DNA of 64,000 bases from a virus (IMGVR_UViG_3300037628_000643:1-64000), one strand, 5' to 3'; counted from the stretch's first letter, positions 46,992-57,706 are shown. The notes: generated by a model not told the origin, from the letters alone. Numbers and translations: made by a program.

Positions 46992-49688
46992 ATGTCTATC
47001 GAAAGAAAAATAAAAATAACTTTAGATGCCTCATCCGCTAAAGCGAGTATTGACGAGCTCGCAAAAAAGCTAAATACACTGACAGGATCAACTGGAAACT
47101 TAACTTCTGCTCAAAGAAGGCAAGCTAGATCTCAAACTAATTTAAATAAAAAAATAGTTGACACCAATAGATCTTTAAATGCCATGAATGGCCTATTAAG
47201 GAAAGTTGCTACTGCAGCTACAATTTTTACTGGCATACGTTTAGCTGACGACTTTAACGAGTTACAAAACAGATTAAGAATCACGCTGCAAGAAGGTGAG
47301 AAATTAGTCGATGTCCAAGAATCAATCATTGATGTATCGCTGAGAACAAGATCTGCACTTGCAGAAAATGCTCTGTTATATTTGCGATTATCTAACTCTG
47401 TTGACAGAACTGTAACGTCTCAAGCAGAGTTACTTAAGATAACTGAAACAGTTAACAAAGCCGTACAATTGGGTGGATCATCTGCGCAAGAAGCAGCTGG
47501 TGCTGTTCGACAGTTTACCCAAATTATCTCAGCTGGATTTTCTAGTGGATTCTCTCAAGAAATTAACTCCATATCTGAGCAGACTCCAGGCTTATTCAAA
47601 TTAATAGAAAATGGATTAAGAGAGACATCTAAAGAATTTAGAGAGCTTGAAGAGTCTGGGCTTGGCGCTGTTAAAATATTGAAAACATTCTCGGAGGAAG
47701 GTATCGGTGACCTAGATACATTGCTTGAAGCCATCAACTCTCAATTTGAAGTAACTAATGAAGAGTTCAAAAAGATTGATGTAACAGTATCAAAAGCTTT
47801 AGGAAACCTGAAGACAGGAATAGAAGCTTACATTGGTAGAGCTGATGACGCATTAAACATAACACCAAAGCTGGCTCAAAAAATAAACGATCTAGCCATA
47901 AATTTTGACGATTTTGCATTCGAAGTAACGGTATTGACCGCAGCCATGGGAGCAGCACTTGCGGCAACAATATTAATCACTGCAGCAATGGGAGCATTTA
48001 ATGCCGTATTGCTTGTTACGAAAAGAAACCTAGTTGGCGTATCCAAGATAGGATTATTATTCGTTAAGTTTGTTCGCATACTAACGCCTATCGGTGTTGC
48101 TTTCACCGTTATATCGTTAGCTGTTGTAGCATTAATAAAAGACATTGGTGTATTTGAAGATGGACTTATAACTGTTGGTGATAAATTCACCGATATAAGT
48201 GGTTTGGCAAAAGCCATATTCAAAACAATTGGAGATAGATTCAAGAATTTTGCATCAAATATAATTGGAACACTATCAGCCGTAGCCAACAACATAAGAA
48301 TGCTATTGACTGGCTTTTATGAGCGGTGGTTTAAAAGAGATGTTGATTTAGTAATCGATGCATTCAATTTCCTTGGAAATAAAGTATCAGAGATATTCGG
48401 GTTTATATTGGACATAATTCCTTTTAAGGCTATGGCAGAAGCTGCCAGAGATAACATTAATACCGTAATAGGTTTTTTTGTATTGCTGGGACGATCAGTA
48501 AGTATCGTCTTTGAAGGATTAAAGCAAGGATTTAAAGATATATTCAACAATGGAATAAACCTAATAAAAGCATTGGGCCCAGCGCTTATTGCCGCAGGGA
48601 AGCTGAACTTTAAAGAAGCAGGAGAAATCTTGTCTACAGCATTTGCTGATAGTTTTTCTGGAAGTCTAATAGGTGATTTCGAAACGCTATTCTCCGAGGC
48701 AAAAGGTATTTTAGGTGACACTGATTTTCTTGGTGAAATAATATCTCAAAGTGAAGTGTCTGTAGAAAAGTTTAAGCAATTTGTTTCTGCGATACCAGAG
48801 GCTGTAAGAGATAGCTTTGAAAGCTCTTTAGATTTCATAACCTTCGCATGGACTGAATTTAAAGAAGATGTAGAAAAAAATATAGACTCTCTGAATAAAA
48901 AAATAACAGGGACGCCTTTAAGTTTAGAGCTTGAAATTGATCCAGAGAAAATAAATCTTTTTGAACAAATTGAACTGAGACTACAACTTCTTGGCGAAAA
49001 CCTAGCATTCCTTGGCAAGAACATAGTGAAAAATTTAGGCAGCTTATTTTCAAAAGAATCTGCTGTTACTGCATTCGGAGGTTTCGCTGACGCGATTGAA
49101 GATATATTTAGTAAGATTGGTAAGTCATTAAACCTTGAATCTATAAAAGATAATTTTGCAGAAATAAGAGATGCTATGGCAGAATCAATCATATCTTTTA
49201 CAGATCTTTTTTCCACGCTATCCAGTATCAGGCAAGACAAGCTTGATGAAGAACTAAGGACATCTGTCAATTTGTCAGACGAGGAAAGAGCTGCTAAAGA
49301 AAAGAATGCCAAGGCATCTTTTGATAACAGCAAGAGACTGACGCTAGCTGGAATAGCATTACAAACTGGCTTAGCGATAATGAATGCTTTAGCCCAGACA
49401 ACACCGAATTTTTTAATCAATCTAGCAAACGCAGCTGGTGCAGCAGCTATGGGCGCAGCTCAATATGCAAAAGCTAATGCACAGCAATATAAAGCTCCAA
49501 GTGCTCCATCGGGCGGAGGAATTAGTGCTGGATCTTCAAGCATATCCAACAACACTCAGAACGTTACTACCACAGTAAACATCACTGGCGGCGTAGGATT
49601 TTCTATAGAAGACCTGCAAAAGATTTTTGATGACGATGTTGTTATAATAAATAAAGACTCAGCGCAAGGTAGGCAGCTCCGTGGCTAA
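46992..49688 (+). CDS. Tail tape measure protein, 898 aa
   Basis: N-terminal coiled-coil with DDFNELQNRLRITLQEGEK and YLRLSNSVDRTVTSQAELL (tape measure N-terminal domain), two hydrophobic regions near 315-345 and 350-395 (LTAAMGAALAATILITAAMG, GVAFTVISLAVVALI), and long helices to the end. The region AAGAAAMGAAQYAKANAQQY precedes a Gly/Ser-rich C-terminus. Length sets tail length; by the usual rule of about 1.5 angstrom per residue the tail would be near 135 nm. Confidence 0.9.
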   Translation: MSIERKIKITLDASSAKASIDELAKKLNTLTGSTGNLTSAQRRQARSQTNLNKKIVDTNRSLNAMNGLLRKVATAATIFTGIRLADDFNELQNRLRITLQEGEKLVDVQESIIDVSLRTRSALAENALLYLRLSNSVDRTVTSQAELLKITETVNKAVQLGGSSAQEAAGAVRQFTQIISAGFSSGFSQEINSISEQTPGLFKLIENGLRETSKEFRELEESGLGAVKILKTFSEEGIGDLDTLLEAINSQFEVTNEEFKKIDVTVSKALGNLKTGIEAYIGRADDALNITPKLAQKINDLAINFDDFAFEVTVLTAAMGAALAATILITAAMGAFNAVLLVTKRNLVGVSKIGLLFVKFVRILTPIGVAFTVISLAVVALIKDIGVFEDGLITVGDKFTDISGLAKAIFKTIGDRFKNFASNIIGTLSAVANNIRMLLTGFYERWFKRDVDLVIDAFNFLGNKVSEIFGFILDIIPFKAMAEAARDNINTVIGFFVLLGRSVSIVFEGLKQGFKDIFNNGINLIKALGPALIAAGKLNFKEAGEILSTAFADSFSGSLIGDFETLFSEAKGILGDTDFLGEIISQSEVSVEKFKQFVSAIPEAVRDSFESSLDFITFAWTEFKEDVEKNIDSLNKKITGTPLSLELEIDPEKINLFEQIELRLQLLGENLAFLGKNIVKNLGSLFSKESAVTAFGGFADAIEDIFSKIGKSLNLESIKDNFAEIRDAMAESIISFTDLFSTLSSIRQDKLDEELRTSVNLSDEERAAKEKNAKASFDNSKRLTLAGIALQTGLAIMNALAQTTPNFLINLANAAGAAAMGAAQYAKANAQQYKAPSAPSGGGISAGSSSISNNTQNVTTTVNITGGVGFSIEDLQKIFDDDVVIINKDSAQGRQLRG

Positions 49689-50118
49689 TGCAAGAATAGA
49701 ATTTTTACCAAAAAGAAACCTTATTTCTCCAGCCCCTGACTTGGAGACCTTATATCCTATAGATGTTACACTAGCTACATATGGTCATGGAATAGACATT
49801 AATGTAAAAGAATCAAAAACCTTGAGTGGTATTGTGTCAAAGTCTCTTTACAGTATTAATGAGACAACCACTTATGAGATCATTCCTATAGCTGGAGAAG
49901 CAACTACCGAAGAAATTCAGATGTTTCTATACTCTGTTGTCGCTGGTGAGGAATTTACAGCTACAGATATTGATGATCCAGCATTTGATATTGATGATCT
50001 GGCAAACAGCCCTACACTAACATTACAACTAACAGACAGATGGTCAAGAGACAGGAGAAGTAAAGTGGAAGTTGGTCAGTTTATTTATAGCTTTAATGGT
50101 CGAGAGGTTAATGCGTAG
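49681..50118 (+). CDS. Distal tail or minor tail protein, 145 aa
   Basis: Beta-rich protein between the tape measure and the tip protein: SGIVSKSLYSINETTTYEII, then LTLQLTDRWSRDRRSKVEVG. The layout resembles small distal tail proteins of lambda-like siphophages (gpM/gpL region). Overlaps both neighbours. Confidence 0.55.
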   Translation: MANARIEFLPKRNLISPAPDLETLYPIDVTLATYGHGIDINVKESKTLSGIVSKSLYSINETTTYEIIPIAGEATTEEIQMFLYSVVAGEEFTATDIDDPAFDIDDLANSPTLTLQLTDRWSRDRRSKVEVGQFIYSFNGREVNA

Positions 50119-53100
50119 TGAGACAGCTTTCTGATGCGTACAGACAGGCTAACACCGCTTATTCACGCGAGCCTAGGTTTTATGCAAAAATACTAAATGA
50201 CACCAAAACAATATACATTACATCGCATAGTGACATAACTATTGTTGATGTTGGTTCAGAAATATTTAGTGGTGTATTAACATCGTCTGTCGGTAATTCA
50301 CAAAAAATAACTCCTGAACGCGGATACTCTACTATTGGCGGAGCATCTTTATCACTTAAGGATCTTGGTTTTACAGAACTGTTGCGCGATCTTAAAGATA
50401 ACTTTAATGATACGCTGAACAATAACAAGGTAGAACTGTACACTGGGTTCAAGGATTTAGACACTGCAGACTATACACTGATCATTCCAATGTACGTCAC
50501 TGGCATTGACAACAATGAACTTGACTACATCTTAAAATTAAGCGACACACAAAGATTTGTAAAAAAATCAATATTCAAGAACTTAGCATTAACAAAAGTC
50601 GTAACATCTCTCGGTTATGATACAGGTTCTATAGAGGTTGTATCTTCTGATGAATTTAATCGGGTAGAGCATGACTCAGGATGGACTGATGCCCCAAGCG
50701 CTACTGTTGGCTATTTTTCTATCAGCGGAACGAATGAATACGGCGAAGACATAGAAGAGATAGCAAGATGGACTTCTGCTCCTGACTCTACACACTTTAT
50801 TGTTGACGCAAGAGGGCTTTTTGGCACAAGACCTGTTGACATAGTAGGATCTATTGATGAGGGCAGTAGTGAGTTAAAAGAGCTTGTTTACCTTGATTTA
50901 CCTGTACCTAAAATGATACTTGCTTTAATGACTGGAGACCTGCTTAATCAGGTTGGAGCTACACTACCAGATAGTTGGCATGCAGCTGTAGAGGCGTCAC
51001 TAATAAGTTTATCTTCATTTGTAAATATAGGCGATGACCTTTCGAACTTTAATCTCCAATTCATTGGTGAATCTGATCAAGAGGCAAAAGGGTTTATAGC
51101 TAACCAATGCATGGCGCCAATGAATTTGTTTACATTCATCAATCAAAACGGTGAGCTTAATTTAAAGCGTTTTTCTGCGCAATCATTAGTATCTCCAGGA
51201 AACTTAATATTAGATTACGATAAATTAACAGCCATATCTCCAATCGAAAGAGACGCTAAATCGATAAGAAACATATTTTCTATAAACTGGGAGTGGCAGT
51301 TTAGCGGAGAATATTTCGCTAGAAGAGATATTTATATTGATGGAGATAGCATAGCCAGAAACAATCAGACATCTGTTGATTATCAGCTGGACTTGCGCGG
51401 CATAAGAAATTCTGGAAGAGAAGCAAAAACATCACTAGATAGTTTGGCAGAAGGAATTCGAGCCAGATTCAGCGAGCCAAGAGTTATCCCTACTGCATCA
51501 TGCTTAATCAGGGATACTATTGAGCTTGAGGTTGGAGACGTTGTTCTTCTTGACCTTCCAAATCAACCTGACTTCGCGTCTCCAGATACGCTATTCTCTT
51601 CATTTGAAGTGCAAGGGATAACATGGGATTTTCTAGCTGGAACATCTGTATTAAGTTTATTCGGATCTAGCGGTTCTGCTACACCAATAGGCTTGACTTC
51701 TGGAGAAGACATACCACTTCTTACTCATGATGGTTCATGGACTGATATAACCGGAGTTTTGACGGGAACAGACTCTGGAGGAACATTTACCGTAACTGCA
51801 AATGGAAACCTTCCTAGTGGAAAGTATTTCTATGATGGCAATATAGTTATTAATACTGGAATAACCGTTACGTTTAATGGCTCTACATGGATAGATTGTT
51901 TGGATTTCAGTATTATCGGCACAGGGAAAATGGACGGCGCTGGTCGATCAGGTGTTCTTACGGCTGGGTTTTTTGGCGGAAATGATTCAGCACAAGAAGG
52001 CATGAAAAGAACTTTTGATGGCTCACTTTTTCCAGACTCGTACTATGTGAGACAAACACCTGGAAAAAATTCAGATAAAATAGCTGCATCTAATACAGTA
52101 GTACCGAGTGGTACTCTAGCGACAATTGACGAAGCAAATAACTTAACCGGAATAGATTTCTCGGCTGCGCTGTACGGCAATGCTGGAGGGACAGGAGGCA
52201 CGCTTGTATTCAGATCTCAAGTGCTTGATAGCGAAGATGATCATCTCGGCGGTGACAAGGTTTCTGGAGGTGCAGGTCTGGGTCTTATCTGTACAAATTT
52301 ATTCGCTACCAATAAATCAATAATAACGAATGGAAGCGACAATGACTTTACAGTAGGTAATGCAACTGCCGCTGGAGGAGGTAGCGGTGACTTCTATGCA
52401 GGAGCCGGTGGATTCGGTTGGCCTGGGGCTGTATTATGCTATCTAAAAGATAGAACCTCAGTTGTTCCGTCTATAAGAAATATCGTTGAAGCACGAACAG
52501 GCTCATGGGATGAAGCCGATGGATTCACTGTGGGATTTAGGCCGAAAACTAATGGGGCAAGAACAAGACAAAACAGATCCTCTGGCGACAAAATTGCACC
52601 TATATTCCCTAGCCAAGCTGCACTAGCTGATAATGATTTCTCATCAGATGCATCAATTGTTTATCGAATAGCAAAAGCATCTGATCATGTTCCAGTCCCA
52701 GGTACGGACATAACACCAACGGCAAAACTTCCTACATTATCGACTATAGAAGAAGTTAACTTACCAAAGACACCACTTGGAAATCAAACAACAGTAACTA
52801 TAACGGCAGTCGCAGCAATTGGAGATGATGCATATTCATATACACAATTCGCCTATAGATTAAAAGGGCAGCTACAGTGGGTTCCTATTTCTTATGGTAT
52901 CAGAAATGAGTCTACCGTAACTGTTGTCGCTGACGGTTCAACCTATGAATTTAGTGGTCAACCTGTAAATAATCAAGGGGTAGCATCCACTGGTCGATCA
53001 ATTATTGAGCATACAGTAAAATTAGTATCGAAAGATTCTGATGTCGGTGATGCTACGCCATCAATACCTCCAATACAACGCCTAGAGCTGGTTAATAGTG

Positions 53101-54746
53101 TTACAGGGCAAGGTGGTGATGGATGGGATCAATGGAAAGGCCCAGATGCTATTTTCAGATGGGCTAAATTATCTATAACAAATAGCGGAAATATTGTTAC
53201 TCCAAACGGAATACTTGATCTTCATTTGGATGGATATCGTATTAGTATTTATGATTCTAGCGATAATTTATTGCGCGAAGAAATAGTAAGGGACAGTACC
53301 TTTACTTATACTTTAGAAAAAAATAGAAGAGACACAAATTTAAATCCAGTTCGTAATCTTAAATTTCAAATTCAAGCTGTTACTGTCAGTGGCTTCGAAG
53401 GTGAAGTGTCTGAACTGATTGTTTCTAATCCAGCACCTAGTGTTCCGGCTAATGTTACTTATAATCCTGGGTTTAGCTCTATTGCCATAAATTTTGACTT
53501 TCCAAACGATCTTGATTTCGTTGGTGTCAATCTTTATATAGCTGAAAGCCCTACAGACCCACTTACTATTGATCCTATATTGCTTACTGGCAATAACACA
53601 ATTCGTGACGCGCTAGATTCTGGCACAACATACGGAATAGTGCTTGAATCGGTTGACCAATTTGGTATTGGTGCACAGACCACCCAAGCAAATATAGTTA
53701 CAGACCTAATTAATGCCCAAAACATTGGCGACCTAACCGGAACCATTACGCTAGATGAGAATGGCGGTCAGATAATAACTAATAACGATAACTTTATCTC
53801 TGTTATGGGAGCAGTTGATCGAGCTGGATTCGGTAATGGTACGCTAGTATTTCATACGTGGGATGGCAACACTGCTCCGTTTTGGGTGGACAGCGCTGGT
53901 GACGCTGCCTTTAGTGGAACTGTTACTGCCTCTACTTTTGTTGGCGGACTGGTGTCTAATGTGGAGGGAGCTTCCTTTGGAGATGACGGATATCAGCTTG
54001 GCGTGTTTGGTGGGATTCCTAAGTTTCATGTGGGTAATGGTAATAAATTTGTTCAGTTTGACGGCACTAATATTGTAACTGGAAAGGAGTCTGTTTTAAG
54101 GGGTGTTCGGTCATTCAATACAGATCAGCTTATTTGGTATGACAATATGGTTGGGGTAGACGTAATTCAAAAATCAGCTGGTGCAACATTTTCTTTCAAT
54201 CAGCAGCAGGGACTTATAATCACCGTTCCTAGTAGCGCTCTTGATGAGTGGACTCACACTGTAGTCGGTCGAACAGGAGTATCCCTTACTGGGCAAAAAA
54301 TAAACATGGAAAAGAATGGAAGACTTAAAGTTGGAATGACTGGTTCTGCAAGCACCAACGGTACTGTGTATGTATTAGCTGGCAGTAAAAATATATTAAT
54401 AGACACTACTGGGTCATTTGACAGAAATTGGGGCTTCAAGCTTGAAGGGAACGTTGCTTTTGCATACTACCAAGAGGGTAACACTAGGCGAATAGCTACA
54501 ACTGGAATTACTGTTACAACAAATAAGTCAATTTTTGAGGTTGAGTACTTTGGCCTTGAAGGGCGGTGCTTAGTTACAGTTATAGATGAGTTTGGCGTTA
54601 TTGTTGGTACATCACAAGTAATCTCAACTCCTGCCACAGGTAGCGTCTTTGAGATATGGACTCATCAGATACATAGAAGTATCGCGCAAGGAGTTGTCTC
54701 AAGATCCACTATACTGTCCGATATATTTATAGAACAAGATGCATGA
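50118..54746 (+). CDS. Tail tip/central fiber protein (gpJ-like), GTG start, 1542 aa
   Basis: The longest protein. The first 500 residues resemble baseplate-hub and tip proteins (IELEVGDVVLLDLP, TWDFLAGTSVLSLFGSSG). A Gly-rich central region (GGTGGTLVFRS, AGGGSGDFYAGAGGFG) follows, then two fibronectin-like segments (SVPANVTYNPGFSSIAIN ... VLESVDQFG) and a C-terminal DUF1983-like domain with FISVMGAVDRAGFGNG and a final beta domain. It probably contacts the receptor. The GTG overlaps the preceding TAG. Confidence 0.8.
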   Translation: MRQLSDAYRQANTAYSREPRFYAKILNDTKTIYITSHSDITIVDVGSEIFSGVLTSSVGNSQKITPERGYSTIGGASLSLKDLGFTELLRDLKDNFNDTLNNNKVELYTGFKDLDTADYTLIIPMYVTGIDNNELDYILKLSDTQRFVKKSIFKNLALTKVVTSLGYDTGSIEVVSSDEFNRVEHDSGWTDAPSATVGYFSISGTNEYGEDIEEIARWTSAPDSTHFIVDARGLFGTRPVDIVGSIDEGSSELKELVYLDLPVPKMILALMTGDLLNQVGATLPDSWHAAVEASLISLSSFVNIGDDLSNFNLQFIGESDQEAKGFIANQCMAPMNLFTFINQNGELNLKRFSAQSLVSPGNLILDYDKLTAISPIERDAKSIRNIFSINWEWQFSGEYFARRDIYIDGDSIARNNQTSVDYQLDLRGIRNSGREAKTSLDSLAEGIRARFSEPRVIPTASCLIRDTIELEVGDVVLLDLPNQPDFASPDTLFSSFEVQGITWDFLAGTSVLSLFGSSGSATPIGLTSGEDIPLLTHDGSWTDITGVLTGTDSGGTFTVTANGNLPSGKYFYDGNIVINTGITVTFNGSTWIDCLDFSIIGTGKMDGAGRSGVLTAGFFGGNDSAQEGMKRTFDGSLFPDSYYVRQTPGKNSDKIAASNTVVPSGTLATIDEANNLTGIDFSAALYGNAGGTGGTLVFRSQVLDSEDDHLGGDKVSGGAGLGLICTNLFATNKSIITNGSDNDFTVGNATAAGGGSGDFYAGAGGFGWPGAVLCYLKDRTSVVPSIRNIVEARTGSWDEADGFTVGFRPKTNGARTRQNRSSGDKIAPIFPSQAALADNDFSSDASIVYRIAKASDHVPVPGTDITPTAKLPTLSTIEEVNLPKTPLGNQTTVTITAVAAIGDDAYSYTQFAYRLKGQLQWVPISYGIRNESTVTVVADGSTYEFSGQPVNNQGVASTGRSIIEHTVKLVSKDSDVGDATPSIPPIQRLELVNSVTGQGGDGWDQWKGPDAIFRWAKLSITNSGNIVTPNGILDLHLDGYRISIYDSSDNLLREEIVRDSTFTYTLEKNRRDTNLNPVRNLKFQIQAVTVSGFEGEVSELIVSNPAPSVPANVTYNPGFSSIAINFDFPNDLDFVGVNLYIAESPTDPLTIDPILLTGNNTIRDALDSGTTYGIVLESVDQFGIGAQTTQANIVTDLINAQNIGDLTGTITLDENGGQIITNNDNFISVMGAVDRAGFGNGTLVFHTWDGNTAPFWVDSAGDAAFSGTVTASTFVGGLVSNVEGASFGDDGYQLGVFGGIPKFHVGNGNKFVQFDGTNIVTGKESVLRGVRSFNTDQLIWYDNMVGVDVIQKSAGATFSFNQQQGLIITVPSSALDEWTHTVVGRTGVSLTGQKINMEKNGRLKVGMTGSASTNGTVYVLAGSKNILIDTTGSFDRNWGFKLEGNVAFAYYQEGNTRRIATTGITVTTNKSIFEVEYFGLEGRCLVTVIDEFGVIVGTSQVISTPATGSVFEIWTHQIHRSIAQGVVSRSTILSDIFIEQDA

Positions 54747-54754
54747 AAACATTT

Positions 54755-54788
54755 GACTACAATGCTTTATTATGCTAGCATTGTAGTC
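54755..54788. repeat. 12-bp inverted repeat upstream of exported protein gene
   Basis: GACTACAATGCT and AGCATTGTAGTC face each other across TTATTATGCT. No T-run follows. TTGACT at 54753 and TATTAT in the loop may form a weak promoter inside the palindrome, so this could be an operator. Confidence 0.5.
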
Positions 54789-54808
54789 AGCTAATCAAGG
54801 AGAAACAT

Positions 54809-55291
54809 ATGAAATCAATCATTTTTTTAATGTTACTAAGCTTTAACTTAAATGCTGCAGAACTAAATCTAGGGTTTTATAGCTTTCACTTGTTTTCTTC
54901 TGGGCTAAATGAAAGTAACTATCTTATAGGTATATCAACCAAACACGCTGAATTCGGAACCTATCAGAACAGCTATGACGTTAGATCATATTATGTTGCA
55001 AGAAAGTTTTCCTATAATGACAAAATAAGCTTTATGGGTGGAGTGGTGTCTGGTTATAGCTCTGAATGCATTTTTGCATCTAATAAATCATCGCCAGTCC
55101 GAATTGATAAGAACAAAACACCTCCAACACTGACAGGCGTCAGCGCCCCCGAATTACCCCCTGAAATCAATACATGCAATGAATCAGATTTATCCCCTCT
55201 TATAGCCATGGACATAACCCTAACAGACAATGTACATGTAATAGTTATGGGCGATGCATTCATGCTGGTACTAAAACTACCGATAAAATAA
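54809..55291 (+). CDS. Exported protein of unknown function, 160 aa
   Basis: A signal peptide (MKSIIFLMLLSFNLNA) is followed by short amphipathic strands (LGFYSFHLFSSG, FGTYQNSYDVRSYYVAR, ISFMGGVVSGYS). This pattern suggests a small outer-membrane barrel or periplasmic beta protein. Similar small exported proteins occur in other phages near the tail genes. Placed between tail tip and fiber genes with its own inverted repeat. A role in surface exclusion is possible but only a guess. Confidence 0.6.
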   Translation: MKSIIFLMLLSFNLNAAELNLGFYSFHLFSSGLNESNYLIGISTKHAEFGTYQNSYDVRSYYVARKFSYNDKISFMGGVVSGYSSECIFASNKSSPVRIDKNKTPPTLTGVSAPELPPEINTCNESDLSPLIAMDITLTDNVHVIVMGDAFMLVLKLPIK

Positions 55292-55295
55292 TTTG

Positions 55296-55304
55296 TGATA
55301 CAAT
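55296..55304 (+). promoter_or_regulatory. Extended -10 promoter TGATACAAT
   Basis: Just after the exported-protein gene; 32 bases before the fiber ATG. Likely drives the fiber and lysis genes. Confidence 0.5.
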
Positions 55305-55335
55305 AGAGAACACTTTATTTTTCTCAGGTCTCTCC

Positions 55336-56868
55336 ATGTCACAAACGAAAACGGGTTTGTCTTCCCCAACAAATGCCTCTGCTACTGTTCTTGGTAATGG
55401 AACTTTGTGGCTCACTGAAGTCTCTATAGGCGACTTCTATATAAAAGCAGGTAACGCACTACCTATTGTCTACACTGTCGGAGGCATTGTATCCGATACA
55501 GAATTGACCTTAACAGCACCATATGGCGATGCAACAGAAGTAGATATAGCATACGTCATTCATCGAGATTTTTTCCCAAATGGTAACGGACAATTATTTA
55601 GTACTGATGTAGAGACCGCTGGTATTTATAATGAGACGGCGAAGAGTGAAATTGTCCAAGGTGATCTGGGAACTGCTTCACTTGCAAGCGCAGAACGCTT
55701 ATCAAACACACCTTATTGCACAGATTCAGGTATTGCAGATGCTTACGTCCTAACGGTCGACTATACAAATGCAGCTGTTACCGCATACAATGACGGCGAC
55801 CAATTTCGGTTTATGGTAACCAATACACCAACTGGTGGATCGACTATAAAAGTTGGTTCTGGAGCTGTCGTAGCATTAGTCAAAAAAGATGGCACAGCAA
55901 TTACAGCGAGTTATTTTGCTGGTGGAGATGAACTTGAGATTCAATACGACCTTGCGAATAATCGGTTTTTTATTACAAGTGGAACATTGGCTCAACTTGA
56001 TGGACAAATAACTCCAGCTGTTTCTGGAAACACAGTTGGTGATTTAACAAAAGTTGGCGATGACATTTCAAACTTTACTGGTATTGGTCGAAAGAATTTA
56101 TTAATCAATGCAGGCTTTAGGATTAATCAGGAAGAGTATGTATCGAGTGCAACTTTAGCTGCTGGTGAATACGGTCATGATATGAACAAGGCTGGTTCAT
56201 CAGGTGGAGACTATACATTCACACAATTAGCCAGCACTACTGAAATAACTATTTTGGCCGGCAAGTCTTTAATCAATGAAATTGAGTCCAAAGAAGTAGA
56301 GGGCGGCACTTATGTTTTGTCATGGGAAGGAACCGCAAAGGCGCGAGCCGGTGTTGATTCATTAATTCCATTAGGAACATTTGTGGTTAGCCCATTAGTA
56401 ATAAATGCTCAAACAGCATCCACTGTAATGTCAGTTGAATTTGATGAAGGCACATTAAAGAAAAAGAAATTGGAAAGAGCGTCAGTACCAACAGAATATA
56501 GAGAGGTAAGTATTGGTAATGATGAGTATGAATGTTTCCGTCATTTTGAAAGGATAAGGGCTGATGCTGCTGGATATCGTTTTTCTGTAGGGTATCAGGA
56601 TACTACTATAGCTTTAAATTCAATATTATTTTACCGAGAAAAAAGAATTGATTCGGTAGTAATAAGCAGCAGTGCTGTATCTAATTTTACGATGATAACC
56701 GCTGGCGCAATTGCAAACATAACCAGTTTAACCACCTCGAACGCATCACGAAGTCGAGCAAATCTAGCAGGCGGACACAATCCGTTTGGTGTAGCCGGAA
56801 ACGGGTGTATGGTTCGAGCCATAAGCGCTAGTGCATTTATTGACATAGACGCGAGGTTAATAACATGA
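55336..56868 (+). CDS. Tail fiber / receptor-binding protein, 510 aa
   Basis: N-terminal beta modules with DTELTLTAPYGDATEVDIAY, then a collar-like region, then KNLLINAGFRINQEEYVSS near residue 255, a motif that starts many phage receptor-binding C-terminal domains. The last part has long strands. The next gene resembles a fiber assembly protein, supporting the call. Confidence 0.7.
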   Translation: MSQTKTGLSSPTNASATVLGNGTLWLTEVSIGDFYIKAGNALPIVYTVGGIVSDTELTLTAPYGDATEVDIAYVIHRDFFPNGNGQLFSTDVETAGIYNETAKSEIVQGDLGTASLASAERLSNTPYCTDSGIADAYVLTVDYTNAAVTAYNDGDQFRFMVTNTPTGGSTIKVGSGAVVALVKKDGTAITASYFAGGDELEIQYDLANNRFFITSGTLAQLDGQITPAVSGNTVGDLTKVGDDISNFTGIGRKNLLINAGFRINQEEYVSSATLAAGEYGHDMNKAGSSGGDYTFTQLASTTEITILAGKSLINEIESKEVEGGTYVLSWEGTAKARAGVDSLIPLGTFVVSPLVINAQTASTVMSVEFDEGTLKKKKLERASVPTEYREVSIGNDEYECFRHFERIRADAAGYRFSVGYQDTTIALNSILFYREKRIDSVVISSSAVSNFTMITAGAIANITSLTTSNASRSRANLAGGHNPFGVAGNGCMVRAISASAFIDIDARLIT

Positions 56869-57176
56869 TTATTAACAGCGTAAAAATTAGAGGTGATGAT
56901 TTCTCCGCTGTTATTTGTGGTCGAGAACACTTTGGTATAAAGAAAGGATCTAGCTTTTATCCAGAAGTAAAAGAATGGATTGAAGCAGGAAATACACCTG
57001 AACCAGAATTCACTAAAGATGAACTTGACCAGCAAGCGCAAGAGAAAGTAAATGCTGACGCAAAGAAGTATTTAGACGATACTGATTGGTATATAACCAG
57101 ACGAACAGAAGCTAGCAAGCCAATTCCTAATGATATATTAGAAAAGAGACAACAAGCAAGAGACGCAATCGTATGA
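56865..57176 (+). CDS. Tail fiber assembly-like protein, 103 aa
   Basis: The C-terminal segment DDTDWYITRRTEASKPIPND matches the hallmark of caudovirus fiber assembly proteins (D-x-x-WY-x-x-R-x-x-E-x-G/S-x-PIP). Overlaps the fiber stop by four bases. It likely acts as a fiber chaperone or a cap. Confidence 0.65.
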   Translation: MIINSVKIRGDDFSAVICGREHFGIKKGSSFYPEVKEWIEAGNTPEPEFTKDELDQQAQEKVNADAKKYLDDTDWYITRRTEASKPIPNDILEKRQQARDAIV

Positions 57177-57706
57177 CTAATTTTAGAGACAACACAATAA
57201 AAGAAATCATCCGCATAGAAGGCGGATACAGTAACGACAAAAATGACAGTGGAGGCGAAACCAAATACGGTATAGCAAAAAAATCACACCCGAACATTGA
57301 CATTAAGAATTTAACAAAGTCAGATGCAACAAAAATCTATATTGATATGTATTGGAACTCTATAAGAGGTGATGACTTAACAGCTATCTCCACCCTTATT
57401 GCTAATGAAGTTTTCGATACAGCAGTGAACCTTGGCGTCAACCGTGCATCAAAAATATTGCAAAGAAACTTAAATGTATTCAATAACAGACAAGAGTATT
57501 ATAACGATATACTTGTAGATGGAGACATCGGCAATGCGACAATAGTAACGCTACAATCTTATGCTAGAAAACGCTTCAACGATGGAGGCGAAGAAGTATT
57601 GCACAAGATGCTTAATTGCCTTCAAGGTGCGTTTTATGTCGATCTATGTGAGCGCAGAGAGAAAGACGAAAAATATATGTTCGGCTGGGCGAAGAACAGA
57701 ACATGA
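57173..57706 (+). CDS. Endolysin, GH108-type muramidase, 177 aa
   Basis: EGGYSND at 16-22 with Glu16, then DSGGETKYGIAKK and a helix with EVFDTAVNLGVNRASKIL are the GH108 plan. A C-terminal peptidoglycan-binding part (DGDIGNATIVTLQSYARK) follows. It cleaves cell-wall glycan at lysis. No signal peptide, so a holin is needed for release. Overlaps the holin-like gene by four bases. Confidence 0.85.
   Translation: MTNFRDNTIKEIIRIEGGYSNDKNDSGGETKYGIAKKSHPNIDIKNLTKSDATKIYIDMYWNSIRGDDLTAISTLIANEVFDTAVNLGVNRASKILQRNLNVFNNRQEYYNDILVDGDIGNATIVTLQSYARKRFNDGGEEVLHKMLNCLQGAFYVDLCERREKDEKYMFGWAKNRT

Noticed and set aside
48746-49420. 224-codon frame on the minus strand opposite the tape measure gene
   Set aside because: It mirrors the coding strand of a strong tape measure gene, starts without a ribosome site, and runs against the transcription direction.
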